From assembly GCF_002355275.1 (NCBI RefSeq), contig NZ_CP023449.1:4318001-4382000 (forward strand): a DNA stretch of 64,000 nt, given 5' to 3'. A program made the translations under genes and the position numbers. Position 1 is the first letter of the stretch. The number at the start of each line of letters is the position of its first letter. Source of the stretch: Rhizorhabdus dicambivorans. Lineage in GTDB: Bacteria > Pseudomonadota > Alphaproteobacteria > Sphingomonadales > Sphingomonadaceae. Under the pieces are notes generated by a model. The model saw only the letters and a list, made by a program, of their open reading frames with translations, did no database searches and was not told the DNA's origin. This document shows positions 1 to 8,746 of this stretch, in pieces.

Positions 1-232
1 CCACCGCCTCATCAAATGTGGTGAGCCCCGCCACGCCGCCTGACAGGCGCAAGAAGGTCCGGGCGGTGCTGAACACGTCCGTCATCAAGAAGGGCGTGGA
101 AGGTGTAAACGAATCGCCCGACCAACCGATCTGTTTGCCCTCGGGCGAGGCGATGATCAGTTCCACGATCTCCCCGCCACAGGATATCCGAAGCTTACCG
201 TCGATGTCGGGAACGACGATGACCTTGTTCAT
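1..232 (-). CDS. Hypothetical protein, C-terminus beyond window
   Basis: An open frame starts at an ATG at 232 and runs off the left edge, giving 77 codons. A good ribosome binding site (GGAGGGC) lies just upstream. The visible part is not recognised: it begins MNKVIVVPDIDGKL and continues with a mixed beta-rich, soluble-looking sequence with no signal peptide and no membrane segment. It lies 35 bp downstream of the protease-nuclease gene on the same strand, so the two are probably co-transcribed, which makes it a possible partner, regulator or immunity-like factor of that protein. This is inference from position only; no function can be assigned. Confidence 0.6.
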   Translation of the reverse strand, partial: MNKVIVVPDIDGKLRISCGGEIVELIIASPEGKQIGWSGDSFTPSTPFLMTDVFSTARTFLRLSGGVAGLTTFDEAV

Positions 233-267
233 GCCCTGCCCTCCGTACGGCCTGCCGCTCGCGGCGA

Positions 268-2178
268 TCAGGCGAAGAAATCCGCGTCCGATTCGATCAG
301 CCGCGCGCCCGCCGGGCCGGCACCCAGCGCCTGCGGCGCCGGCAGCCTCTCCAGCTTGTTCCAAACCGCAGGGAAGCGGATGCCGGTCTTCGCGCCGATG
401 TCCGCGATCGGCACCTGGAACCAGCGGAACTCGTCGAGTTCGAGGGTTTCGGCCCGGACCACCTTCTTCACCAGGTCGCGCTGCGTCAGGATGAAGCCGC
501 GCAATGCCAACGCGCCTCGGTCGACAAACAGGACGATCTTCCAGAATTCGGTGGGGACCTGAACGTCGAGTCCCTCATCGGGCTTCGTGTAATGCGGGTC
601 GTCGCTGGCCAGGATCGGGCCGGCGAACAGCGAGACCTTCAGGTCGTCGGGTTCGGCCTCGTCGAACACCGCATTTTCGAGCTTGCCCCACAGGCCCTTG
701 AGCTTCGACTGGTTGAAGCGCTCGTGCTGCGGGGTCATGTTGGTGAAGTAGAAACTGTCGCGATTGGCGCGGGCCGCCTCCTCGTCGCTGCCCCAGCACA
801 GATCCGCGCGGCGGGCGACATGGCCGCGATCGAACGGATTGCCGGCGTAGAGTTCGTCGCCGATCTGGTAATCCTCGAGATCGCCGCGCTCATCCTTGAC
901 GAAATCGAGCCCCTTGCGGCCGAGATATTGGATGGTGGCGCCGTCGATGTTCCACGCCACCATGCGCGGCAGCCGCCGGGCCCGGCTCAGCCAGACCGAG
1001 AAATGGCAATAGCGCAGCTCGGCCTTCTCATCGAGGCTGGCGAGATCCTTTCTCGCCGTCGGGGTGAAGGTCGGCAGCGGCAGTTCCTCGCCCAGGAAGG
1101 CTGGATCATAGCCGGTCGCCAGCACATTTTCCGCGCGGACCTCCTGCACCGTCGCATTGGCGGGGACCGGCTCGATCTCCAGCTTCTCGAACACCGAATG
1201 GGCCTGGCAGGCCAACGCATATTCGCCGTCGGAATCCTCGGCATCGCCGCCGAAGTGCAGCCCGATCATGATGTCGCTCGGCTTGCCGTCGGCACCGATC
1301 GCCATCCAGGCGGAGCCGGAGTCGCCACCCTTCGATATCTCGTCGGACGGCGGCCGGAAGTTCGGATCGAGGCTGATCTCGAAGCCGCCGATCTTCTCGA
1401 CGATCCCGTCGCCATAATTGAGCTGAGTGACCATCGAGACCCGCGTCACGACGCCGCGGGTGACGCCGGTGGTTCGGCCCGACTTGACGACCTTGTCGTC
1501 GAGCTCGGCCTTGGCGATCCGGTTCACCGCCCTGCCCAGATCGAGGATGGTGCCGTCGAAATGCCGGGCGTCGAGGCTCGCGATCGCGCAATCACCGGCG
1601 AGGCCGAGATGGCTGCGCACCAGCGTGCCGACGACATTCTCGTCGGTCCGGTTGTCGTCATAGCGGCCGGGCTGGACGACGGGATCGCCGATCTCGCCTT
1701 CGGGGGTATGAAGGACATGCCAGTTGGACAGCATCACCGGCAGGCCGCTCTGCCGATCCATCACGATCGCGCCGAGCGTGCCGGCGGTTGCGCTGCGATG
1801 GCCGATGCTGACTCCAGGGACGATCGGATCGAGCCGCTGCTTGCGGCGATCCTTCTGCGGCGCGGCGACGAGCTGATAATCGGTCTTGAAGCTGCGCTGG
1901 ACAACGTCGGTCGGGAACTCGACGCCTTCGAAGCTGACGGTCTCGGGAATCGGCTCGGAATCGAGGCTCTCAGGCACCGCGACCTTGGAATCGACCGAGA
2001 ACTGGACGGCGAGCTGGTCGGTGCGCTTGCCGCCCACCATCTTGTAGCCGATACCGACGGCGTTGATGTTCGGCCGGGACAGGAACGCTTCGCCCCTGGA
2101 GCGGATGTAGCGCTCCATCACCTCCATCAGTTCAGTGTTGGATTTGCCCTTCCCGCTCTTCGCAGCCTTGCGCGCCAT
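268..2178 (-). CDS. Trypsin-like serine protease fused to DNA/RNA non-specific endonuclease
   Basis: A 636-residue two-domain protein. Residues 35-65 resemble the N-terminal strand region of bacterial Nal1-like peptidases. Residues 120-330 form a chymotrypsin-fold protease with a full triad: His154 in SNWHV, Asp196 in GDCAIA, Ser287 in GGDSGS. Residues 385-610 form a NUC (Serratia nuclease type) domain: DRGH at 450-453 with catalytic His453, TNMTPQ at 479-484, likely Mg-binding Asn489, and Glu501 in the W-x2-LE motif. There is no signal peptide or membrane segment, so it is likely cytosolic. That is unusual for NUC nucleases, which are mostly secreted. A plausible reading is a latent nuclease gated by its own protease, for stress or phage response; this is inference. 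It is followed by a probable operon partner that is cut off by the window edge. Confidence 0.85.
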   Translation of the reverse strand: MARKAAKSGKGKSNTELMEVMERYIRSRGEAFLSRPNINAVGIGYKMVGGKRTDQLAVQFSVDSKVAVPESLDSEPIPETVSFEGVEFPTDVVQRSFKTDYQLVAAPQKDRRKQRLDPIVPGVSIGHRSATAGTLGAIVMDRQSGLPVMLSNWHVLHTPEGEIGDPVVQPGRYDDNRTDENVVGTLVRSHLGLAGDCAIASLDARHFDGTILDLGRAVNRIAKAELDDKVVKSGRTTGVTRGVVTRVSMVTQLNYGDGIVEKIGGFEISLDPNFRPPSDEISKGGDSGSAWMAIGADGKPSDIMIGLHFGGDAEDSDGEYALACQAHSVFEKLEIEPVPANATVQEVRAENVLATGYDPAFLGEELPLPTFTPTARKDLASLDEKAELRYCHFSVWLSRARRLPRMVAWNIDGATIQYLGRKGLDFVKDERGDLEDYQIGDELYAGNPFDRGHVARRADLCWGSDEEAARANRDSFYFTNMTPQHERFNQSKLKGLWGKLENAVFDEAEPDDLKVSLFAGPILASDDPHYTKPDEGLDVQVPTEFWKIVLFVDRGALALRGFILTQRDLVKKVVRAETLELDEFRWFQVPIADIGAKTGIRFPAVWNKLERLPAPQALGAGPAGARLIESDADFFA

Positions 2179-2369
2179 ATGCCCTCCGACGGTGGATCGT
2201 TTCGCTTCACGCCAAACATCTTGTCACGCCCTAGCCCGCTATTGGGACAGATCGGCTACCGTAGGGAAAGCGGAACCCGCTCGATTCCGGACCAAGTTAC
2301 GGAGGCGATACTTCCCCGCCGGGAAGCCGCCGTCATCTCCGTAAAGTTTCGCAGATCCGACCGCGCGAA

Positions 2370-2397
2370 AAGGGGCCCGGCGCGTGCCGGGCCCCTT
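2370..2397 (-). terminator. Strong hairpin after outer-membrane barrel gene
   Basis: A perfect 12-bp stem (AAGGGGCCCGGC / GCCGGGCCCCTT) with a four-base loop starts 6 bp past the stop of the barrel gene. On the minus strand it is followed by a short T run, as in an intrinsic terminator. Confidence 0.75.
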
Positions 2398-2403
2398 CGA
2401 TGA

Positions 2404-2931
2404 TCAGAAGCGGACGCCGAAGGCGGCAACCGCCTGGTTGCGGCTGACATCGGCCTCATAGTTGGAATAGCGATATTCGACCTTCACGAAGGACTTGGCC
2501 GAGATCGCATATTCATAGCCGAGGCCGAGGCGGAAGCCGTCCTCGTTCGAGCCGCCGAAGCCGTTCACCTCGATGCGCGCATTGGTGTAGCCGGCCTTGG
2601 CATAGAGCAGGCCCGAACCAAGCACGGTGCCGACGCGGGCGCCGACATAGAGGTCGCGGTCGGTCTCGATGTCGGGGCCGGCCAGCTTGATCTTCGCGGT
2701 GGAGTCGGTCACGTCGGCCTCGATGCCGATCACGGCGCCGCCGGCGGCAATGTCATAGCCGACGCCCACGCCATAGAGGAAACCGTCCGGGTTCTTGATC
2801 CCCGGCGCGCCGACATTGTCGTAACCGACAAGACCTTCCACGCGGAAACCGGTGAAGGCGGACGCTTCCTGGGCCATGGCGGGCGCGGCGAAACAGGCCG
2901 CGAAAGCAGCCGCCAGAACATAGCTCTTCAT
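2404..2931 (-). CDS. Small outer-membrane beta-barrel protein (OmpA-like/Omp25 type)
   Basis: A 175-residue protein with a clear Sec signal peptide (MKSYVLAAAF..., cleavage likely after AMA at residue 18) followed by alternating amphipathic strands. It ends in GVRF, a terminal Phe typical of BAM-inserted barrels. The sequence (GYDIAAGG, GYEYAISAKSFVKVEYRYSNY) matches the eight-stranded porin-like outer membrane family common in alphaproteobacteria. The start at 2931 was chosen over a longer frame because the signal peptide begins there and AAGGGGAA precedes it. It stands alone, with its own terminator. Its role is probably envelope structure or adhesion; no specific ligand can be named. Confidence 0.85.
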   Translation of the reverse strand: MKSYVLAAAFAACFAAPAMAQEASAFTGFRVEGLVGYDNVGAPGIKNPDGFLYGVGVGYDIAAGGAVIGIEADVTDSTAKIKLAGPDIETDRDLYVGARVGTVLGSGLLYAKAGYTNARIEVNGFGGSNEDGFRLGLGYEYAISAKSFVKVEYRYSNYEADVSRNQAVAAFGVRF

Positions 2932-3138
2932 TATATTCCCCTTACGTTTTCTGCGGGTTAGCCGCAGCGGGGGCTCCCTAGGAGACAGCGAGTCACCAGC
3001 GCAACCGCCATCATCGCACGAAAGGAAATGATAAAAAAACTGTGTCCTTCGCGCCACATCAGGCGAGGTGGGCATCCATTTTGGAACAAAATTTGGTTGA
3101 CACGCTGCGTGGCCGTATTGCCGGACGTTCCCCGCCGG

Positions 3139-4773
3139 TCAGCCCCGATACTGCACCACCAGGATCGCGATATCGTCGAACTGCGGCGCGCTGCCCACGA
3201 AAAGATTGACCCGCTCGGACAGGCCGGCGGTGATCGCCTCGGCGCTTCGTCCACGGGCCTGCGCGGTCAGCGTCTCGGCGATCCGGTCGACCGTGAACAG
3301 TTCCTCGTCGGCGGCGGTCGCCTCGGAAACGCCGTCGGTGAACAGCACCAGCGAGTCCCCGGGCTCCAGCCGCACCGTCGCGGTCTCGAACTCCGCATCG
3401 TCGAACACGCCCAGCGCCATGCCCTCGGGCTTGGGCAGGCGCGAGACGCTGCCGTCGGCGCGCACCAGGAACGGCGCCTCATGCCCTGCATCGCTATATT
3501 CGACATGGCCGTCGCGCAGGTCGATGATCCCGGCGAAGGCGGTGACGAACAGGTTGGCGACATTGTCGCGCACCAGCTCCGCATTGACCCGCGCCATCAG
3601 CCCGGCCGCCGAGGTGGAGGTTATCGACGCCGCCTTGAACAGGGTGCTGGTCATCGCCATGAACAGCGCCGCCGGCACGCCCTTGCCCGACACGTCGCCG
3701 ATCACGAAGAACAACCGGTGTTCGTCGATCATCGCATAATTATAGAGGTCGCCGCCCACCTCTTTGGCGGGATCGAGCAAGGCGTGGACGTCGATGTCGC
3801 CGCGTCCCGGAAAGGCGGGGAACTGGCGCGGCAGCATGCCGATCTGGATGTCGCGCGCCGCCGAAAGCTCGCCTTCCACCCGCTCGCGGGCGGCGGTCGC
3901 CGCCTCCATCTCGATCAGGTAGCGCTGCAGCCGCACGATCATTCCCGACATCGCCTCGGCCAGGCTGCCCACCTCGTCCGCGCGGGCGCCGCTGATCGCC
4001 TGCATCGCCTGCAGCTCCTCCTCGTTCGACTGGAAGCTGCGCTCCTCGATGTTGCGGGTGTAGGATGTCAGGCGCACCAGCGGCCCGACGATCCGGTTGA
4101 TCAGCAGGCTGCCGACGATCATCGCCAGCACGAACATCGCCAGGCCGACCATCACCGACTTGTTGAGTGCGTCGTTCAGCCGCCGGTCGAGCGAGGCCAG
4201 CTCGACATCGGCGCCGACCACATAGCTACGCCCGTCATAGGCCTTGATCGGCATGTAGATCGATCGGAAGCGGCCGAAGCTGTCCTCATATTCGTCGAAG
4301 CGGACCAGCCCGTCGGCGAAGCTGCGGTACAGCTTGGCCGGCGCGGTGTCGTAGCGGGTCCAGTAGCGGACCTGGGTGCCCGTCTCCACCTCATGCGGCG
4401 TGGCGCTGGTCGACACGGTGTAGATCGACCGGCCGAAGCGCATATAGGTATAGACATAGACCAGGCCCGACCGGTCGGCGAAGCGTGACAGGGTCTGCTG
4501 CAGCCGATCGAACTCGGCCGGCGGGATCGATGTGGGCCCGTGGACGCGCGGGTGATAGTCCTCGGGCAATATCTCATGCACGGCATGGGCGGCGGTGCGC
4601 AGCTTGTCGTCGATCCCGGCGATGATCTCGCGCCGGTCGATCGTGTAGAGCATCGCCGAATAGGCGACCGCCGCGACCAGGTTGAGCACGAACAGCAGCA
4701 GCAGCAGCTGCGGCCTGAGCCCGAAGCGGCGGCGGCGCCTTTCCGCGCTGGTGATGTGACTTGCCGCTTGCAT
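3139..4773 (-). CDS. Membrane sensor with HAMP and SpoIIE-type PP2C phosphatase domain
   Basis: A 544-residue RsbU-like phosphatase. TM1 is at about 21-43, a periplasmic sensor region at 44-205, TM2 at 206-226, then HAMP and a coiled linker to about 310. The PP2C domain at 315-544 keeps its metal-binding residues: Asp342 in GGDLY, Asp360 in GDVSGKG, Asp480 in FTDG and the final DD at 533-534. It should dephosphorylate a STAS-domain antagonist. The start at 4773 has AGAGGG upstream; the frame continues further but without a signal. It is divergent from the translocase-HEAT operon, with a 76-bp shared promoter region. The matching STAS and kinase genes are about 6 kb away on the other side of that operon. 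Confidence 0.9.
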   Translation of the reverse strand: MQAASHITSAERRRRRFGLRPQLLLLLFVLNLVAAVAYSAMLYTIDRREIIAGIDDKLRTAAHAVHEILPEDYHPRVHGPTSIPPAEFDRLQQTLSRFADRSGLVYVYTYMRFGRSIYTVSTSATPHEVETGTQVRYWTRYDTAPAKLYRSFADGLVRFDEYEDSFGRFRSIYMPIKAYDGRSYVVGADVELASLDRRLNDALNKSVMVGLAMFVLAMIVGSLLINRIVGPLVRLTSYTRNIEERSFQSNEEELQAMQAISGARADEVGSLAEAMSGMIVRLQRYLIEMEAATAARERVEGELSAARDIQIGMLPRQFPAFPGRGDIDVHALLDPAKEVGGDLYNYAMIDEHRLFFVIGDVSGKGVPAALFMAMTSTLFKAASITSTSAAGLMARVNAELVRDNVANLFVTAFAGIIDLRDGHVEYSDAGHEAPFLVRADGSVSRLPKPEGMALGVFDDAEFETATVRLEPGDSLVLFTDGVSEATAADEELFTVDRIAETLTAQARGRSAEAITAGLSERVNLFVGSAPQFDDIAILVVQYRG

Positions 4774-4849
4774 CCGCCCTCTTTCGCCCCGAAGCTCTAT
4801 CGCATCACCGGACGGGCAGCGGTAGCCCCTACGGAATGCAAGGGGGGAA

Positions 4850-7270
4850 ATGGTCAGCTTCGTCAACCGACTGCTCCGGGTGAACCCCGGCGAGTGGCCG
4901 AAGCTGGCGCAGTTCGGCCTGCTCGGTTTCCTGCTTCAGATGGGGCTCGGCATCGGCTTTTCGGCCGGCGACGCGGCCTTCCTCGCCAATGCCGGCGCCG
5001 ATCGGCTGGCGCTGATCTTCATGATGACCCCGGCGGTGATGCTGCTCTACACCGTCGTCTTCTCCTATCTGCTGGTCCGCTTCTCGATGGACCGGGTGAT
5101 CGACGCCACCATCGCGCTGCTCGTGCTGGGCGGGCTGGCGATCTGGTTCGTGCTCGGCATGGCGCTTCCCGCCAGCTGGAAGCTGCCCGTCTATTTCGGC
5201 CTGAAGCTCTATCTGGCGATGTGGTACATCGCCCTCTACTCGCTGTTCTGGAACTACACCGACGCCTATTTCACCATCCAGGACGGCAAGCGGATGTTCC
5301 CGCTGCTCGCCGCCGCGATGGCGTTCGGGATGACCTGCGGCGGCCTGCTGGTCAGCTGGCTCGCGGGCGATGTGTCGCTGCGCGGCTTCTTCCTGATCTG
5401 GGCCGTGATCGCGGCGGTGACCCTGCCGGTGGCCCTGCTGGTGCGGCGGCGCTGGGCGCGGATCGCCGATAGCGAGGTCGACGAGGGCGCCGGGAACGAG
5501 AGCGTCGCCGGCCAGGTCGCGCAGGTCGCGAAAAGCTTCCGCACCTCGCGCTACACGCTGGTCCTCACCCTCACCCTGTTCGTCACCCTGCTGATGACGA
5601 ACCTCGCCGAATTCCAATATTCGAGCATCTTCGAACAGGGCCGCAGCGAGGCCGAACTGGCCAGCCTGCTCGGCGCGCTCTACGCGGGCGCGAACATCTT
5701 CAACATGGTCGTCTGCCTGTTCGTCTTCACCCGGCTGGTCGGGCGGATCGGGGTACGCAACGTCGCGCTGATCATGCCGGTCGCCTATTTCGCGGCATTC
5801 GGTTTCCTGTTCGTCACCGGCTCGTTCGAAGGCGCGCTCGCCACCTTCTTCGCCTATCACGGCATCCTCACCTCGATCGAGTACAACAACCAGAATCTGC
5901 TGTTCAACGCGGTCCCGAGCGAGACCAAGCGGCCGGTGCGCACCATCGTCGAGGGGCTGGCCGAGCCGCTCGCCAGCTTCGTCGCGGGCGGCTTCCTGCT
6001 CTATGCGGCGGACCGCACCGACATCCGCGACCTGTCGGGTCTCGGCGTCATCCTCGGGGTGCTGCTGCTGCTGGTGGTGATCGCGCTGCGCCAGCTCTAT
6101 CCGGCGGCGATGGCGCGCAACATGCAGGCGATGTCGCTCGATTTCGGCCACCAGCGCGCGATCGAGCCTGCCTCGCCCACCGATCCGGCGCCGTCCACGG
6201 CCGAGCTGATCGCACGGCTGCGCACCGCGCGCCGCGACGAACGCGACGGGCTGATCGCCCAGCTTCACGCCGGGCGCGATCTCGAGGCGCTGCCCGATAT
6301 ATTGTCCTGCGCCGCCGGCCTCAGCCCCAGCGACCGCCACGCGATCGAGCGGATGATCATCGCCTGGGGCGACATCGCCATCCCCCGCCTCGTCGCCGCC
6401 ATATCCGACGGCGCGCAAAGCTATCGCGGTCGCTCGGTCGCCGCCCGCACCCTCGCCCGCCTCTCCTATCCGCTGTTCACCTCGCGGCTCGACGCGCTGG
6501 TGCGGGAGGAGCTGGTCCGCGCCGAACCCCGCTTCGCGCTCGCCGAGGCGTTGGAGGCGGTGGCGGAACCGACCCGCGCCACCCGCACCCTCGCCCGGCT
6601 GCAGCGCCAGCAGATCGCCCAGGCGACCGACTTCGCGATCGAGCTGCTCGCGCTCGGCGGGCGGCTGCCCGACTATGATCTGCTGATCGTGTCGCTCCAT
6701 TCCCGCAATCCGAAGGTCCGCGCCAATGCGATCGAGGCGATCGAGAACGGCACCGACCGGCCGACCTTCCTGATGCTGAAGGCGCTGATCGATCCGCGCC
6801 CAGGCGACGCGCACGATCCCGAACGGCTGCTCGACATGCTGGGCGAGAGGCTCGCGTCGCCCAACACGGTGGAGCTGATCGCCGCCGCCCAGGCGCTGCG
6901 CGATCTCGCCCCGCCCGACGGACTGGCCGCGCGGCTGCGGCCGGCGCTGCGGCCCGGCCTCCACCGCCATGCCGGTGCCGCGATCGCCACCCAGCTCGAT
7001 CTGCCCGGCGCGGGCGGCTGGACCTTGATCGATCTGATCGACGGCATCGCCAGCCGGCGCGAATTCGCGGCCGCCTCGATCGAGGTGCAGACCCGCCTCG
7101 CGCTCGCGCTGACCCTCGATCGGCCCGCCGCGCCGGTGATCGCCATCGACGTGGCGGGGGCGCCGCCGATGTGGCTGGCCGAGGCGGTGGTCCAGGATCT
7201 CGCCGTCCGCCAGGTCGATCTGGCGCTCGCGCTGTACCGTGCCAGGGACGATCGCGCCTATGCGGCCTGA
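4850..7270 (+). CDS. ADP/ATP-translocase-like (NTT/MFS) membrane protein fused to HEAT-like repeats
   Basis: An 806-residue protein. Residues 1-425 hold about 12 membrane segments and look like the nucleotide transporter (NTT, ATP:ADP antiporter) branch of the MFS superfamily, for example SLFWNYTDAYFTIQDGKR and YNNQNLLFNAVPSETKRPVR. Residues 430-806 are soluble, Ala/Leu/Arg-rich paired helices typical of HEAT-like repeats (RSVAARTLARLSYPLF, NPKVRANAIEAIENG). Such fusions are known outside obligate intracellular bacteria, where transport has not been shown, so a sensory or scaffold role is possible. It has a strong RBS (AAGGGGGGAA) and is the first gene of an operon; the next gene overlaps its end by 11 bp. 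Divergent from the PP2C gene. Confidence 0.8.
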   Translation: MVSFVNRLLRVNPGEWPKLAQFGLLGFLLQMGLGIGFSAGDAAFLANAGADRLALIFMMTPAVMLLYTVVFSYLLVRFSMDRVIDATIALLVLGGLAIWFVLGMALPASWKLPVYFGLKLYLAMWYIALYSLFWNYTDAYFTIQDGKRMFPLLAAAMAFGMTCGGLLVSWLAGDVSLRGFFLIWAVIAAVTLPVALLVRRRWARIADSEVDEGAGNESVAGQVAQVAKSFRTSRYTLVLTLTLFVTLLMTNLAEFQYSSIFEQGRSEAELASLLGALYAGANIFNMVVCLFVFTRLVGRIGVRNVALIMPVAYFAAFGFLFVTGSFEGALATFFAYHGILTSIEYNNQNLLFNAVPSETKRPVRTIVEGLAEPLASFVAGGFLLYAADRTDIRDLSGLGVILGVLLLLVVIALRQLYPAAMARNMQAMSLDFGHQRAIEPASPTDPAPSTAELIARLRTARRDERDGLIAQLHAGRDLEALPDILSCAAGLSPSDRHAIERMIIAWGDIAIPRLVAAISDGAQSYRGRSVAARTLARLSYPLFTSRLDALVREELVRAEPRFALAEALEAVAEPTRATRTLARLQRQQIAQATDFAIELLALGGRLPDYDLLIVSLHSRNPKVRANAIEAIENGTDRPTFLMLKALIDPRPGDAHDPERLLDMLGERLASPNTVELIAAAQALRDLAPPDGLAARLRPALRPGLHRHAGAAIATQLDLPGAGGWTLIDLIDGIASRREFAAASIEVQTRLALALTLDRPAAPVIAIDVAGAPPMWLAEAVVQDLAVRQVDLALALYRARDDRAYAA

Positions 7271-8384
7271 AGGCGTGCCCATCCAGGCCCTGCTGCTCAG
7301 GGTCTTCCTGCCTGCGGTCGCGCTGGTCGCGATCGGGCTCGGCGTGCTGACCTACAGCCGACTGTACGATGCAATCCTCGATGGCTTCAACCGCAAGCTG
7401 ATCGCCGCCAGCGCGCTGACCGGCGCACTGATCGATGCCCGCGACCATGACCGGCTGATCGCCATCGCCCGCACCGAACCCAAGGGCGACGAGGCCGAAC
7501 GCAGCCCCGAATATCTGCGCGCCGTGCTGCCGATGCGGCGCATCCGCGAGAAGCTCGACATCACCTATCTCTACACCCAGGTTCTCGGCGGCTCGCAGGA
7601 CATCATCTATGTCCTCGACGCGACGACGGGCGAGGATCATTCGCAGATCGGATCGGAGGACGATCTGCCGCCCGAGACCCTGGCGGGGATACGCCGCGTC
7701 CAGGCGATGGACGGCATCCACCTTTCGCCCATCGAGTTCCAGCAGCAATGGGGCCTGCTCAAGACCGCCGCCGCCCCGCTCCGCGACGCGGAAGGGCGGA
7801 TCGTCGCGACGGCGGGCGCCGACGTGAATGTCTCGCTGATCCGCACCGCCACCCAGAACGCCCTGTTCGCCAGCGTGGTGATCGGCATGGTGTCGCTGCT
7901 CGCCTGCACGCTCGCCACCCTCCTCATCGTCCGCCGCATCGCCCAGCCGCTGGACCGGCTGCGTCGCGAGGCGCTGCGCATCGCGGGCGGCGACCATCGC
8001 CCGATCGAACCCTTCCCCGCCCCGCGCGATATCGCCGCGCTGCAACGGACCCTGGCGGAGGGCAGCGCGGCGCTGACCGGCCAGCTGGCCGAAGCGCGCG
8101 CCGCCGCCCGCGCAGGTGCCGCGGCCGCGGGCATGGCGGCGGTCGATGCCGAGCTGGCCCGGTCGGCGGCCACGCCCCAGCTCCTGTTCGAGGGCGATGC
8201 CGGCGACGCCGATGCGCCGCTCCGCCGCGCCGCCGCCGCGCGTCTCGCCGCCCGTGCCGCCGCCGATCCCGCCCTCGCCGCCCGGATCGAGCGCGACGGC
8301 CCCCCGCTCCGGCTGGCAGCGGGCGAACGGGCCTCGGCGGTGCTCGACGACGGGCGCCATATCCTGATCGGCACCGGCGCATGA
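7260..8384 (+). CDS. Membrane HAMP protein with periplasmic sensor and decayed output domain
   Basis: A 374-residue protein: TM1 about 10-31, a periplasmic Cache-like region 32-200 (ITYLYTQVLGGSQDIIYVLD resembles the sensor of the divergent phosphatase), TM2 about 201-225, HAMP and Ala/Arg-rich helix to about 300. The linker ELARSAATPQLLF parallels the ELSAARDIQIGMLP linker that precedes PP2C in the phosphatase gene, but only about 70 residues follow. They lack GGD, GDVSG and TDG, so this looks like a paralogue with a collapsed PP2C domain. ATG 7260 was chosen (AGGGAC upstream); an in-frame GTG lies at 7239. It overlaps both neighbours, so expression is translationally coupled. Confidence 0.75.
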   Translation: MRPEGVPIQALLLRVFLPAVALVAIGLGVLTYSRLYDAILDGFNRKLIAASALTGALIDARDHDRLIAIARTEPKGDEAERSPEYLRAVLPMRRIREKLDITYLYTQVLGGSQDIIYVLDATTGEDHSQIGSEDDLPPETLAGIRRVQAMDGIHLSPIEFQQQWGLLKTAAAPLRDAEGRIVATAGADVNVSLIRTATQNALFASVVIGMVSLLACTLATLLIVRRIAQPLDRLRREALRIAGGDHRPIEPFPAPRDIAALQRTLAEGSAALTGQLAEARAAARAGAAAAGMAAVDAELARSAATPQLLFEGDAGDADAPLRRAAAARLAARAAADPALAARIERDGPPLRLAAGERASAVLDDGRHILIGTGA

Positions 8385-8746
8385 TCGAACGGCTCCGCAT
8401 ATTGCCCGGCTTCCGGGTGCTCGATCCCGAGACGATCGCGGTGATCGCCGCCCGTTCGGCAGTGCGCAGCTTCGTGCCCGGCCAGCGCGTCTTCGCGGCC
8501 GGGGAGGTCGCCGACATGCTGCTCGCCCGCATCGGCGGCCGGCTGGTCGGCGCGGACGGCGGCATACCCCCGCCGGTGTTCGACGCCCCGGGGCTGCTGT
8601 TCGGCCTCGCGGTGACGCAGGACTATCTCGCCGGGCCCGAGGGGCTGGAGGCGGTCGCCATCGCCAAGCCGCACGTCTTCACCATCGCGCGCGAGTTTCC
8701 CGAGTTCATCATGTCGCTGATGGACGACGCCGGGGATGCCGCATGA
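8381..8746 (+). CDS. Small cyclic-nucleotide-binding-like protein
   Basis: A 121-residue cytosolic protein. FVPGQRVFAAGEVADMLL followed by G-x-L is the usual first half of a CRP/CNB-fold beta-roll (F-x-PG-x3-F-x2-GE-x-AD). The phosphate-binding cassette that contacts cAMP is not recognisable, so ligand binding is doubtful. It sits in the translocase-HEAT operon with ATGA overlaps on both sides. Some NTT-like proteins of free-living bacteria are known to carry HEAT and cNMP-binding domains in one chain. Here the CNB-like part appears as a separate gene, which supports a shared complex. The CNB assignment rests on motif pattern only. Confidence 0.6.
   Translation: MIERLRILPGFRVLDPETIAVIAARSAVRSFVPGQRVFAAGEVADMLLARIGGRLVGADGGIPPPVFDAPGLLFGLAVTQDYLAGPEGLEAVAIAKPHVFTIAREFPEFIMSLMDDAGDAA

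Noticed and set aside
592-2403. Plus-strand frame opposite the protease-nuclease gene
   Set aside because: The minus strand has two intact catalytic domains; the plus frame has no recognisable content.
4829-7282. Long minus-strand frame opposite the translocase-HEAT gene
   Set aside because: Composition is the usual shadow of a high-GC gene (Gln/Arg/His/Asp/Gly-rich), with no domains; the plus-strand protein has clear membrane helices.
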